DNA of 64,000 nt from Callaeas wilsoni (lineage: Eukaryota; Chordata; Aves; Passeriformes; Callaeidae): contig VWPU01017398.1 of NCBI GenBank assembly GCA_013398955.1, positions 1-64,000 of the forward strand, written 5' to 3'. Shown here piece after piece: positions 23,727 to 36,480 of this stretch. Under the pieces are notes generated by a model. It was given only the letters and a program-made list of their open reading frames with translations. It searched no databases and had not been told where the DNA came from. The translations under genes were made by a program, and so were the position numbers. Numbering within the stretch: position 1 is the first letter of the stretch; the number at the start of each line of letters is the position of its first letter.

Positions 23727-26700
23727 CTGCTAGGAGCAGGTCTCTGACAATTTTGTGAAAAAAGATCTGTGAGACTGTATGCTTGAAAATCTTTAGAAGC
23801 AAACAATGTTTGTGTCTATATAACTGAGCTTCTCAGTCCTGGATCTTCCTATTTTTTCTAAGGTATCATCTTAAATATGTTGCCACATCAAATGTTGGTG
23901 TCTTGAATTTTGCAGAAATTTTGAATCTCTGGCATCCACAAAATTATGGTAATCCTAGCTAATTAATTCTGTCTCTGATGAGAGTCAATAAAAATGTCTA
24001 TAGCTGTTGTATTCAGTTTGATTTGATCATGTACTTATCTCCTTCTCTATCTCTGTGTACTCAGTGGAGTCTGGAAGGGATTCAGCTGACCAGCTAATAG
24101 GCATTTATTTCAGGATGAGATAAATCACTCCCCATGTTCTGCCGCTGTATTGACTTGCTCCCCACTGAGTAGAGAGGCTCCCAGAACTCAAACCCTCAAA
24201 CTCAAGCTCTGAGAAAGTGAAGGATGTGTCAGAATGTGGCTTAGGCTGGCCACAGACATGTAGAACTGGCCTGTCCCAAGCCAAGCCCTCAGGCACCATA
24301 CCCATATTTTAAAAAACGTAAAAATACATTGAGGAAAAAGAATCCTGAAAGCAGAAAAAGCCATGAGAAAGGCATCATTCTACCCAAGAAAAGTTCTTCT
24401 TGTGTAATTAAGTTCACTCCATTTAAAGTAAATCCTCTCCTATCTGTTCTCTTTATGCGGAGGCACTGTGCACTTGCAAGGCTCTAGCTGAAACAGTGTC
24501 CTTCGGAACGTGGGCAGACAATTTTCCAGTGGTTACAAGGCAGCAAGAGAGTGCGTACAGTGATCTGGGGGAGTGTGGAGGGAGCTGTGTGCTGAAAGAG
24601 GGCTGGCAAGCTCAGGCCATGCTTGCAGAATGAGCTTATTTCCAGGCAGAACCCAAAGGCCTTATTCACACACGCAGATTAATCAGGGTTCATCACTTCA
24701 ATCAAGCTGGTTAAAAATAAACCATTGTTGCATACCATGAGCACTCCACTAGTTTGGTACTCATAAAGAAAGCAGATGTATTCCTGAAATTTTGGTTCCA
24801 AGGAAGTCCATGGACATATGTTTACAACTCCTTGGTTTTCAGTTCCATCTCCCTCGCTGCACTCCGTGTTGCAGTGAAAGACCTGAGAACTCTGGGAGTG
24901 TTATGGATGAAAACGGCTGGAGTTGGAAAAGTGCATCTAAAGATTTGTTTAGACTAGCAAGTCTTGCAGCTTTAGCTGCACCAGTAAAGAAGCCGTTCTT
25001 ACTTCCCTGAGACCCGATGCAATCATACCCGTTAAAGGTGCTTCTAGTGGCAGAGCTTATTCTGCTTCTGGCTGCAAAACAAGTTTCTCTAGGACAAATG
25101 GTACTTTCAAACCAGTGTAACTACACATAAACTGTGGCTTCCAGAAACAGATGTAAAACACACACAAAAAAGGGCCTGTACCATTGTGTGTTAGTGAAAA
25201 CTACAGCAGGATAAAGCCTCTAACATGGGCCAGCCCATAATGGCAGGCAAAACCATGGTATTCCGAGCAGAAATGACACAGAGAGACTTGTGTAAACTGC
25301 AAGCTCTAGTCAAGGTGTACAAAATATCTCTGCTCCACATTCCTTCTATATTTAGCCATGCAAAATCTCCATCCCTATCGTGTGCATCAGCAGGAGAAGG
25401 AATTGACTGGGTAATTTATGCTGAAACTCATTCACTGCATTCATTTAGATAGCTGTGTTAAATCTCTCTGTAGATTTTTCATAACACATAATGTAGTGCT
25501 ATTGATTTATTCCCCCTGGATTCTTTCTGCCTACCTCAGAACTGATGCCGATCGTCCAAGCCCCTGAGTCCTGTGCAGCACAAGCTACCCACTTCTTCAT
25601 TCCACATATGTAGAAAGTGCCCTACAGTGGTACTCAAGGGTTTTTTGTTGTTCTTTTGAGTTCAAGTGTTTCCTTGCATGGGGCTTCCCAAGGTTCCTCA
25701 GAGCCTGCTGTTTGTGTAACCTGTTCACCAGGGAAGAACTGACACTACGAACCAGATTTTGGAGCTGGCAGAGCTGTCTCTGTGCAGGACAGTCTTCCAG
25801 CTGCCTTCCTCTTCCCTAAGCTGCAGCAAAAATGAACCAGTAATAACATGGCATGCCAGGATCTGAGGCAAGCAAAGACAAATAAAGAGAATTTCCCTGC
25901 TTCTACTATGCACAGTGTAGGCTGTTTTAGCATAGGACTCCATGAACCCAGCCTTAGGGAGTGTGGCCTGTCTTGTTTGCATGCTGCGGATGACTCTACA
26001 GTATCTCAAATTTGTTTCACGCTAAGCCTTAAACCCCTCTTGACTCCTTCTGCCTCACAAAGTGTGGATTGAGTGTACATACGGCAGTGACAGACTGGGG
26101 GTTCAGATGATGCAAGACAGGGTGCTAACACTGTCACCTCTGACTATGTCCAAGTCTTACAGACAGCAGCCAAGCAAGTTTTCTTACCTTTTAATATATT
26201 ATTGAGCTACAAAACTATTTATGCTAAAGACTCCTTTTCTTCCGCTCCCCAAAACAGGCTTGGAAAATACATACTGGGTGTGGGGGTTCATGACTTACCT
26301 TAATGACAGGGTAGAATATTAGGAGGAAAGAGAAAAACGTGGAGATAGGGCCACAAACCCTGGGACAGAGATGCCTGAGGGTATGACAACTGCAGTACAG
26401 AAATCTCTCTGACACAGTAGGTCAAAGGGAACAAGCATAAGATTTGCATTGATTTGCACCTGGAGTCTCTGCAGTCACTAAAGTTGTATCTACTTTTGCT
26501 CCAAAGCCCTGGTCCTGGCCTCCCAGAAGACGTCAGCCCTTTCAGCACAGCCTGTAGAGATGTTTCATGGCAACCAGGAAGGTCCTTCTAATTCTAAATA
26601 TATGTCCTTCAACAGGTCTATACTATAGCTGAAGCCTACACTTAAGGCAGATCAAAGTTTTACTGTAGATGGCATTTGATTTTAAAAGCACAAGCATACT

Positions 26701-29700
26701 CTTTAAAAAAGCAGTGAAGTGATACCAATTGACACTATAATTTAAATAGAAATGGTGTTTAGCTGCCTTTTCCTGTATCACTACTAAAAATAGGTGCTGC
26801 ATACACTCTCTGTATTTGCATACATATATGCATACATATAGTGACTGTCAATCACTTGGTAAAAAGTGCACAGTTTGAAATGGAAGTGTTTGCAACTCAG
26901 GAAATGAAGAAATAATATAACTCAAGCAATCTGAAGAGGAGTCTGTCTCAATGATCATATGGTCCTTAACTTTATGAGCAGGCATTTCTTTTCCCTCACA
27001 GAATAGCTTCCCCTTTCAGGGCATTGAGCAGCCCTGGGTGGTGATGATCAGGACTGTGCGGTGAGAGAATCAGTTGGCTGTAGGACACATCTCATACATC
27101 AACTTCAACCTCAAATGAAAAATTCTAGCTCAGATGGTTGTGATTTCTGCTATCTAATAACCAGATTGTCTTAAGTCTTACAATGGACAGTATTAAGAAT
27201 TCTTTTTGTAAGCCACGAGGCTGCTGATCTTTCTGATGAAAAAATAAAGCCTATTCTTTCAGATTTTGTGGTTCTTCCCATGCTGGGCAGAGCTGACTAG
27301 ATACTAATGGCATTGGTTATCTCTTCTTCCTGTTCTGCCACAGGTCTCATTTCAGACTGCTTCAAGTCTTTCAGACAGTCACCTTACAACCAGAACTAAT
27401 GCTCACAGATACAAGCCAGAGAGCAGTTAAGGATTCCAATATCTAATAACAAAAAGAGGAAAAGAAAATACATTTGAGGATCATTCAAGATGCTTTACCA
27501 TTCTTCTTTAGAGCTCCTGTCCTGCCACATCTGTTGCTTAATTTTTCCCACAAGAAATAAACTGGAGCACAACCAGTAAATTTTAAAGGAAGACATTTAT
27601 AGCTCTGTCATATCTCCACCAGTCATTTTGAAGTCTGACATAAGAAGACCAGCTGCAAAGGATATGTTTACAAACGTGAATTTTTTGAACGATTGATGAC
27701 CATATGCCAAACCATAAATGCTGAGTAATTAATTATCCAGAGTTCCTTGTGAATCATAATAGCAATTTATCTTTATGTTTAGTTGAGCCCTGTTGCAGGA
27801 CATTATCAAAGTTGTATAAACCAAATAAGAAAGAAAAAAAAATAAGTTCCAAAGCAATCTTAAGAAACAAGACAACTGAAAACCCCTCCAGAACAACAAA
27901 GCAAACACATATAACTCTATTTAATCAAGCTCCAAGCTATTCTTTCATGTGTTAATCCATTCTAAATTATATATCTGTTCTCATATCTAGGCCTGCATGT
28001 GATTTACTGCTTCTGACACCCTTCAGCACGTGTAATTCCTCTTGCAATCAATGAGATTTTGTCATGCAGGTATAGGAAAGCTTTCCTTTTTATTATCCAG
28101 AAATATTTGATAGCAGAAGTACTGTGTGCATAAGATCTAAGCCCTGAAATGAGGAAAACTGGGTTTCCAGTTCAAGGCTTCTCATTTAACATTTCGTGCA
28201 AAGATCTCCAAGTTAACAGCTACCTTTACATCAAAGCTGCTATTAAAATTTTCCTATGTCCCACATCTCTTGTGAGGATAAAGTCACTAGTAATAACTAG
28301 GTTACAAGTCTAAGGGTGGTGAGGGTAATCGAAGTACACACTATATTTCATACACACAAACAGGTCAAAACCTCTGTCTTAGACATTTCAATGGGGATGG
28401 AATTGCCTTTACAAAAATCAGGCTAAGTTCAGTGGAAGATTTCACCAATATAATTGGCAGCAGCTTTCTAGGAAGAGGAACTGCTGGAGGGATTGGGTAC
28501 TGGGGGCAAAGGGACATTAAACACACTCTGTCAGCTGCAGACTGAAGACTGTGCAGTAGCACTCCCACTGAGAGCTAATGGATGAAGAAGAGACATAGCC
28601 AAAATGTCTCTGCAATGCTCACGAGCCCCGGCTGTGCTCAGGGAGAGATTTCTTCCTGGAAATCTAAAATCCTGAACCCTCCTCCCTTGAAGCAGAGCAA
28701 AAAGGAAGAGCAGAGGAGGAAACTGCTTTGAATGAAAACCACATGCACAGTGTGTGCGAGTGGGACATGACCAAGGGAGGTAGGTTTTATGCTTTATGGA
28801 AGTGGCCCCTGGAAAACTTCTCTTTGGATGGTTTATGAACGTAATATTTGTTCTGCCATGTGCTCAGCCATTTTATCTCTAAGGTCTCTGTGCTGCAAAA
28901 TATAGCCCTGAACAGAGTGGTGTGCTCTTGCAAGGCTTCACTGACTCAATGGGATTCTCACCAGTGCACAGGCTGCATGTAGCCTAAAATAAAACTCCAA
29001 AGGAGTTAGTGACTTGTGCACGCAAGACTTTGCATGCTGCGTATTAAATCTATCCGTAGGTGGTGTTAAACTTAGAGTGTGGTCTGTCATTCGCAATGCA
29101 CTAAAAATGCCAGTGCACTAAAAAGAGATTGTCAGGAAGATATTGTCTAGGAATATAAATGCCATGTGTTAAGTGCAGTTTTTATTTGAAAGCTAGGGGG
29201 AAAAAATTTATTTGGTTATTGTGCTGGTTTTTGTTTGTTTGTGCTATTTCAAAAATGTGGCATTTCATGTATCGCACTCCAGCAAGTTTGGAGCAATTTG
29301 GTAGGAATCCTGGAAGCTCTCTTATCACAGTAGACCACTGCACATTCAGAAAATCTGTCTATCATTTGAGTGTTACTATAGCAACAACCTAGTTCCAGCT
29401 GGAAAATACTGGTCCACTTCTGCCTGCATACTCTGCTCTACAGGCTTGCTTTCTCCCATGGAGCAGCAGCAAAACATCTTTTAGTATTTGAGGCATAAAA
29501 TAACACTTGGGAAAGGAAACTCCATGGAAAGGACACCACCCTACTCTCCTGGCATGCACTTGTAGGCAACTTACTTACTTCCAGATGAATAAAGTAGTGT
29601 ATCTCTAAAACAGATTCCTGATAATTATTTCCAATTTTGTTGCTGAACTCATCTATATTAAGAAAAGCAGTTTCACAGCTTTTTAACCAATTAAACACTT

Positions 29701-30109
29701 TTCTTAGTATAGCTATAAATCAAGACACTCTTTTCTTGGTAGTTATCACCAGTTCTTCTCCAGCTATTAGAAAGGGTGTGCACTAACCCACTAGATACAG
29801 TGATTACAAACGATTTCCAGATGGTGCCATGGCAGGCCAAACTGATGGTGAATTTAAATCCAAATGCTTATCTTCCCAGTCACAAGCAAGGAATTGTTTC
29901 AAAATGTGCCTGAGGTTTCCCAGGAGGGAAACAGGGATCCCCTGTTTGGACTCAGGAAGGAGCTCTCCTGTGCTGTTCCCAAAGTCAGGTCACCACCGGT
30001 GTTGGTGGCATGGAATGCTTCAGCAGCATGGAATGTTTCTTTAGGACAATACGTTTTGCATGCCCCAGCCATCACAATTGTACAGGCATGAGGACAGTGT
30101 GCTGTTAAC
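23727..30109. other. AT-rich non-coding DNA, nothing recognised
   Basis: More than 6 kb with no identifiable exon, repeat family or RNA gene. A short duplicated GCATACATAT motif lies near 26818-26839. No open frame exceeds what chance would give. Confidence 0.6.
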
Positions 30110-30436
30110 ATGACTGCCTTCCAGCACAAAGTAGAGGGGTTTAGCTTTGTCCATCATTTTTTCCCAGTGGCAAAATTTCTACAGGCAAATGGTTCCCTGG
30201 TGGACATCCCACAGCTTGTAGCTTCTGGCCCCAGGACAGCCCGCTACGTCCTTAATGAAGTTGTTGAGGTTCAAAAGGATAATGATGAGACTTTTGTTCA
30301 CCTTTTTCTTTCCCTGCCTTCTGATAAAGCAGTTCCTTTCCTTCAGATCAAGCCCACAGCAAGAAGCAGGGTTTTTGTCTACCATGATGAGGAGAAGAAA
30401 ATAAGAAATTACTGTAAAGGCAACAGGTTGATGTAA
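30110..30436 (+). CDS. Unidentified 108-codon open frame, coding-like
   Basis: ATG at 30110 to TAA at 30434-30436, with an in-frame TGA upstream near 30087. The translation has a protein-like composition with an acidic and basic C-terminal part (YHDEEKKIRNYCKGN) and a central hydrophobic and charged alternation (FVHLFLSLPSDKAVPFLQIK). The context before codon 7 (CTGCCTTCCAG) could be a weak splice acceptor, but no donor follows because the frame ends in its own stop. I recognise no domain or family. It could be the last exon of an unknown transcript, an old retroviral or retrogene remnant (an LTR lies 2.5 kb to the right in the same orientation), or chance. Confidence 0.2.
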   Translation: MTAFQHKVEGFSFVHHFFPVAKFLQANGSLVDIPQLVASGPRTARYVLNEVVEVQKDNDETFVHLFLSLPSDKAVPFLQIKPTARSRVFVYHDEEKKIRNYCKGNRLM

Positions 30437-30609
30437 ACGCAGTTTATCAGCCCATTAATGTATGATCAGGACTTTAATGTAAAACTATATCAATGCAAAA
30501 AGCAACAAGGAGAAAAAAAATCTCACAGGTCTATCAAGTTAGATGCCAAGCTGTTTGCAGGGCCTGGAGTTTCTTAGCCCATTTTGTTCTGATGTCCTCA
30601 AAGGATGGT

Positions 30610-30662
30610 TTCAGTAGGATTCACTCTGAGTGAATTCCAATAGGATTTACTCTAAGTGTTCT
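30610..30662 (+). repeat. Short imperfect tandem duplication, two copies
   Basis: Two adjacent copies of about 26 bp share the cores TAGGATTCACTCTGAGTG and TAGGATTTACTCTAAGTG, differing at two positions. It is a minor local duplication with no known function. Confidence 0.6.
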
Positions 30663-31086
30663 TTCAATTTCTTTGGCTTCCTTCCCCAAATTCTTTGGCA
30701 TACTTACCTGCATGAGTGGGAAGAATGTAGGGAAATGTCTTTATTTTTGAAAATTAAGTAGGTAGAATCTTTTTGAGGATCATCTCTGAATATCTCATAG
30801 ATAATTAGTATCCTGCACACCAAGGCAGAGAAATGATGCTCAACTCTTCTGTTACATATATTCTTCTAATCTTGTACCCTGAGCCCAACAGAGACACCAC
30901 TTTTCTGTGATGTCTGTGTCTGTGCCAACTTCTTAAAAGTTTTAATCTTTTTTTTATCCAGCAGTGAACAGCACAATTGCAATTTTAACAGTGAAGTTTT
31001 TCTTCTGCCTCCCTCAGTTTCAGGCTTGTAGAGTGTTGAGGTTCAAACTATTGAACTGCCTCATCATGATAATGATGCAGAGATAG

Positions 31087-31689
31087 TTGCTTAACAAATT
31101 TCATCTTCAAATGATGCACCAAGGAATAGAGGGAGTATTAATGCAATTGGTTTTGCAGCCTCCATTAGAATGGAGGAGGTTTCACTTCTCCTTCCTTTGT
31201 GCCTTAATCCTCTTTGGAGATATCTCTCCTGCACACGGCCCAATGCAACTTGATTGGAGCAGGAGCATTGTGGGGGCAGCCAAAACAAGAGGCTACAATA
31301 CAACGACCTTGTGTGGAAGAGTTTACCCAGAGAGGCTGAAACTGGTTGAAATATCTGGAGCAGAAACTGTGTGTGTGGAATCCTGGTCTTTTCACTTAAG
31401 GTTCCTAATACTTAGGATGGAAAAAACCAGAAGTCTCAATGTTTTTCTCAGAACATCATTCTGCTTTCAACTCAGGTGGTGCATCTATTTTATGCTTGGA
31501 ATCCTTGAATTGTTATACACTTTAACATCTTTTATCTCTCCTAGTTCCCTCATGCCCTTCACCCATAGCAAAATAATTAGGGTCATTTATGAAGTTAATA
31601 CAATGCATAACAGGCTTAACTTCTTAGTAATTTTTCCACTTTTCTATGTTATTTATCCATCTATGCATGTGGTCTTTAGAGATGGGTAA
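31087..31689 (+). CDS. Unidentified 200-codon open frame
   Basis: ATG at 31087 to TAA at 31687-31689 is the longest gap-free open frame in the window. The N-terminal half has mixed composition with a possible hydrophobic stretch (FHFSFLCALILFGDI, about residues 32-46). The C-terminal half is hydrophobic with membrane-like runs (IYFMLGILELLYTLTSFI, about residues 133-150, and NFLVIFPLFYVIYP, about 178-191). No conserved motif, signal peptide at the start or known domain was recognised. An 18-bp inverted repeat (31159-31176) sits inside it. An LTR in the same orientation starts about 1.2 kb downstream, so a decayed element interior is one explanation. Chance is another, because AT-rich frames often translate to hydrophobic runs. 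Confidence 0.2.
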   Translation: MLNKFHLQMMHQGIEGVLMQLVLQPPLEWRRFHFSFLCALILFGDISPAHGPMQLDWSRSIVGAAKTRGYNTTTLCGRVYPERLKLVEISGAETVCVESWSFHLRFLILRMEKTRSLNVFLRTSFCFQLRWCIYFMLGILELLYTLTSFISPSSLMPFTHSKIIRVIYEVNTMHNRLNFLVIFPLFYVIYPSMHVVFRDG

Positions 31690-32926
31690 GCTTCCTTGAT
31701 AGGGAAGGCTGGGAAATGTACCTTCTAGAAATGGCATAAGGTACTATTTAATTTGGTTTTCAATGTGATTTTCAAGGCAGCATGGCCAAGAACTTATCTT
31801 TCTGGTTGAAAGAAACTGCCATGCTTTAACACCTGTTAGGAGCTTTTCTAAATTAATTTAAGCAATCACATTGTTATGAACATCTCCTGTTGAAGGCTGC
31901 CTTATTGTCCCACCGTGGGTATGGGGTTTATACTTCCAACATGCTGTTTTGCCATCCACTCATCCCTTTCTGAGCCTGGCTGGCCTGAGAATCCAACCTG
32001 TCTCTTGCATGTTAAGTTGCAAAACTCTAACCATAGCCCAAGGGAATAGTGTTGAACAACATGATTTTTTAATGAGCACACTCAGTGTGGGTTGCTCTTG
32101 TTTAACATAAAAGAAAAACATAATCCCTGCTCCAAGCCATTTGCAGTCTAAGGGCTGGATTGTGGCTCTAAGCAACCCCCAGCAGTGGGGGGAAGGTGCA
32201 GAGGGAGCTACTCCTGAAGGCATTTTTACCAAGTCTGTGGGAGCTCAAAGAGTAGCAACTGCTGCTACTCTCATGTATAAACATGGGGAACATGACTGAC
32301 ACAAATTGGTATCTCAGCTCTCACTCAGGGGGAGGCATGAAGCTTCTCTTTAAATCTGAATGCCAGCAATGATGCAGAGAGAAGGGTCCTTGTTTCCACC
32401 CTATTTTTTCACTTGTGCAGGATTACAGCAGAAGTACATACAGGGATGTTAAAGGAGGTTGCAGCAGAGCAGACACATTGTTCTCCACAACTTTTTGCCA
32501 CAAACACTGATAAGGCTACCAAAGCATTTTTCTTTCTGGGCAAACAGGTTGCAGTTGTCTAAAGAGGAAGAGCAAATAGACTTCTGTTCAGCCAAAAAGC
32601 TGAAAGTAGGCCAAGAGAGGTACTTTCAAGCCATGGCTGGTTACGCAGATTGAGCAGAGATGGCATCATGAACCATGTCATGTGTTTGCCCAGCATATGA
32701 CTCAGAGACGGCTTCTTCTTCATCTCCTGCTTTTGGAGATAGCGACTCACAAAGGACCTTGATCTGAAACTTTTTGCAGAAATGGACTTCTTGAATCAGT
32801 ACTGTTTCAGTCCTTCAGAGGAAAAAAGAACTTGCCCAGCTGATGCCTTAGGATTTTAGCTTTTATCTTTTAATATATTTGTAATCCTGCAATTCTTTAG
32901 TGTGTAATTCTGAGCTCCATGTAGAG
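31690..32926. other. Non-coding DNA, nothing recognised
   Basis: No exon, CR1 or microsatellite was recognised. If the LTR that follows were the 3' LTR of a provirus this would be element interior, but I saw no gag, pol or env motif and no polypurine tract directly before 32927. Confidence 0.45.
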
Positions 32927-33291
32927 TGTTAGCTACTGCTTTTCCCATTTTGGTCAGACACAACAATTCCTCTCTAGGCCTGAGAATCAAGGACACCTCA
33001 CTGCCTCAGGCCCGAAGAAATGTAAACAAAAGTGAGTTGGGGGGGAGCAAACTAAGAGAATGGGACTCCACTACCTGAAGCTGTAATTGGACAATGAACC
33101 TCTGATATGCAAAAGGACAAAACTTCTATCTGTCCGAAAAACGTGTGACTGTGTCCATCTTGGGTGTAGTCTCTGCGAGACTCCTGCACTGCCCAAGGTG
33201 TACCCTGTGAAGGCCTTTCAATAAATCCCTACCCTTTATCCTTTCACTCTGTCTAGCCTCTGCTCCAGGTCAGCCTCTACAAGGCATCACA
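32927..33291 (+). mobile_element. Endogenous retrovirus LTR (bird ERV), solo, plus orientation
   Basis: The 3' half matches an LTR type I associate with bird (probably songbird) ERVs: GAGACTCCTGCACTGCCCAA, then AAGGTGTACCCTGTGAAGGC, a polyadenylation signal AATAAA at 33220-33225, then CTCTGTCTAGCCTCTGCTCC and AGGTCAGCC, ending GGCATCACA with the expected terminal CA. The 5' half includes TTTTCCCATTTTGGTCAGAC and CCTCTCTAGGCCTGAGAATC. The start is uncertain: TGTTAGCTACTG at 32927 is a plausible TG boundary, but no matching target-site duplication was found on the two sides, so the copy may be 5'-truncated or the duplication decayed. No coding region of a virus was seen next to it. The family assignment rests on recall. 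Confidence 0.7.
33220..33225 (+). terminator. LTR polyadenylation signal AATAAA
   Basis: AATAAA lies about 65-70 bases before the LTR 3' end, where an R-region polyadenylation signal is expected. Confidence 0.6.
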
Positions 33292-34506
33292 GCCAAGGAA
33301 GGAAAGCTCTTATTACGCCACACACAAAGAGCATCTGTTGCTAAACAGCCAGCTGTCTCTTAACAGTTTTTTTCTGCAGGATATGAAACCCAGAAAAAAT
33401 AATTTGAGTCCTCAGACTGGCAAACAAAACCTTCCAGGTAAGAGCCGATACTGTAGATTCAGAGATGTTATTATTTTCTTGACATCAGAGGGGCATTTTG
33501 CCAAGAGAGAGGCAATCAGAAGTAGGGTGTTAAGAAATTAATTGGGGAAGGCATCGCAAAACATGGAAATCTGCCAGGTGTCAAATGAATAGCTGTCTAG
33601 GGAATGAGAACAGGAAGAAAGAAATAGAGAATGGGAAAAAGAGGAATCAGGAAGATGCGGAACACTTCCTGCACTTCTACATCTGTATATAGTAAAGACA
33701 AAATGGTGGAAAGAAGATTCACGGAGACAACAGCATATGAAATGAAGCTGACTGAAAAATGCAGCATTTTCAGACCAAAGGAAGAAACCAGTGGAAAACA
33801 GATGCCGACTAATGTCAGGTTAGCAAACTTGACCTTTTGCAAGCATGTATGACTTCAGAGCTCTGATCTAGCAATAGAAATGTGCACATGTCCTTAAAAA
33901 ATGCAACACCCTGCACATCAGAGAGCCAGACACAAAACCTGAGCAGTGGCAAGTCAGAAGTCTATAACGGATGTTAGCAAAGCATTGTTTAGATAAGTCA
34001 GATATAAGGAGGTACAATATCTCAGTATGGACAAAATTGGCTGTACCTCTTCCTTTGTACATAGAATATATACAAATATTAAGAACTCTTTAGCTTGGCA
34101 TAGTTGTGCACACAGTAAGAATTATACCAATATTACTACCTAAAAAAGAAAATAATTTAAGTAATGTAAGCCAATGAAAAGCCTGTGTTTAGATTTGGAT
34201 TAGTCAGGACTGACAGACAGCTCAATATCCCTAATTTTCCAGGGTACCCATACTTTGGGAAGAGAATCAAAGAACCTGCAATGGCACCTAAACTAAGACC
34301 ACATATGGCAGCACTGAAAACCATCCACAGCCCAGAAGTTCCTAGCCTGAGATGAGCTTGTGAAAAGCCAGCAAAATCTAGCAGATGTCTAAATACAAAT
34401 GTCAATGCATGTTTGGACAAGACTGGTGAGCTGGATATCTTGTCCCTACCCAAAGGCAGAGCCTTCTTATTAAGACCTCTGGTCAGATATGGCCAGCAGT
34501 CATATT
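33292..34506. other. Non-coding DNA, nothing recognised
   Basis: This is AT-rich sequence without identified genes or repeats. Confidence 0.55.
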
Positions 34507-34640
34507 ATAGAATCATAGGATGGTTTGTGTTGGAAGGGTCTTTAAATATAATCTTGTCGCTATGGGCAGGGACACCTTCCACTAGACCAGGGTGCTCAAA
34601 GCCCCATCCAACCTGGCCTTGAACACTTCCAGGAATGCAG
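34507..34640 (-). mobile_element. CR1 LINE 3' end fragment, minus orientation
   Basis: Read on the plus strand this is the reverse complement of the CR1 3' terminus: ATAGAATCATAGGATGG, TTGTGTTGGAAGGGTCTTTA, GGGCAGGGACACCTTCCACT, then AGACCAGGGTGCTCAAAGCC and CCATCCAACCTGGCCTTGAA. Only about 134 bases remain. Divergence from the remembered consensus is low, so it is a younger insertion than those at 19.8 and 21.1 kb. Confidence 0.93.
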
Positions 34641-36480
34641 CATTTTCAGCATGTACCTAGTGTGCAGGAAGAGCAGAAGGTCCAGGCTCATTTCAAAACA
34701 CCTCTGAGAAAGGCAAGGCCCTCTTTTCTGGTACAGTGACTAAAGCCTACATATGAGATAAGAGGAAGTTGCTTCCATCACCCCATCAATCCCCTAAATG
34801 TGCAAACCCACATATCTGTCTCTATATGTGCCGCACAAAATAGACAGAAGATGAAGATGAAAGAGGCACCGTCCCACTCTCCTTTTGGAGAGACAGTGTA
34901 GCCAGGGAAGTACCAGTCACAGGCACATAAGCGGAATAGAGTAATGGGTGCCTAATCTAGCCATGTGCTAGGGTAGAATTTCCTTTTTAGATGGATTTTT
35001 TCAGCATTAAATGCAATCACCCTGAAGCCTGTATGGACAGTACGAGAATGTAACCTTTTGATGACAGGCATATGCACCACGGATAACCTTATCAGACCTC
35101 AGCACAGGCACACACAGGTTGAAAAACATTTGGCATGACAACACAGATTTCTCTTGCAGCCTTGCCAAACTTATCTGAGCCAATTCAATCAAACACAACA
35201 ATGTATTGTTAAGTAATGAGTTTCCTAAAAAGGGCCAAACTCTGTGTTATGCCTCATAGGAACAACTGTGTGAGTGGTCCTTTTGTGCACAAGGCTCTAC
35301 AAGTTAATACGATTTGAAACCAACATCACTTTCATTTGGCGGTAGTTTCTCTCCAAAAGAAAGCTGCTTATGATTTTGCAACAGTAAATGGGGAACTGTG
35401 CCGACTTTTAAGCTTGGTTATTTTTGATTACTGGTGCAGACATACAGACATGAAATATCTGATGAGAGGTAAGAACCACACTTCCAAAAAACTGGTTCCA
35501 GCTCCTTGTTATTGAAGGCAGTCACATCTCACACAATTTTTAAAGTATTTTTGTCCAAACACAATTATGCCTATGTTAAGAACTATAGTGGCATTACTCT
35601 GTATTAAAAAAAAAAGACATTAAATCTTTGACCTGCTTAAACAGATGAAGCCTAGTCTAACCTTCTCCCTGCTGGAGTACTGAGGTTCTCCTTGCCAGTC
35701 TGACAGGGATACCATCAGTAACTCTGCACACCAGGCCATATACGGGTGGCATGTAGGGAACATTCTGCTATTTGCTTTCATGCACTGTCCTGCCAAGATA
35801 GCAAAATGTTTTCAACACCTCAGAGCTGTCACTGGACCTTTCTGCAGGACAAAGTTTAAGAGTTGTTTGTCCATACTATCTCACCTGGAATTCTGCTCTG
35901 GGACTTTGCTGTGTTTAAACAGTGGCTGGAAGTTTTGTTCTTGTTTCTGCCCTGCCTTTGATCACCATGGAGTTGACCTCAGAGACATCTCCTGCTGCCA
36001 GTCTTTCTGCCATTCTCAGCTGTTCTCTTCCCCATGGATCAGCACACCTTCCCTGTTCATTCTGTTGCAGTCAGCTCAAGGCATAGTGATCATGTAAATA
36101 AATTAGTAATTTCAAAACTCAGACATATGATGGCAGCTACTATGCAAGGTTTAAATACAAACCATAAGCCAGATGAAGTCTGCACAAATAAGCCATTTTA
36201 CACTGTCAGGGAAATCAGTCCTATAATTCATTGTTTTATTTAGGAGTGGTTGCCATATTTTGTCTCCCCATCTAGCAGTTTTGTTCCTTGCAGGAATGTG
36301 GTCACAGGAAAACAAAGAATGCAGGAGAATGGGTAGAAGTGATAGACAGAAATATTTCACAACATTTGCATAGTGGTTGCAACCAGCATTGTGATGCACA
36401 CATAGGTCAGGGATATGCAAGAAGTTAGAGCCCCCTAATGCTTACAAACAGTCAAGCTCTCAGGTCAGATAAGCAGTTCA
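34641..36480. other. Non-coding DNA, nothing recognised
   Basis: No identified gene or repeat. The 105-codon open frame at 35780-36097 has no recognised domain. Confidence 0.55.
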
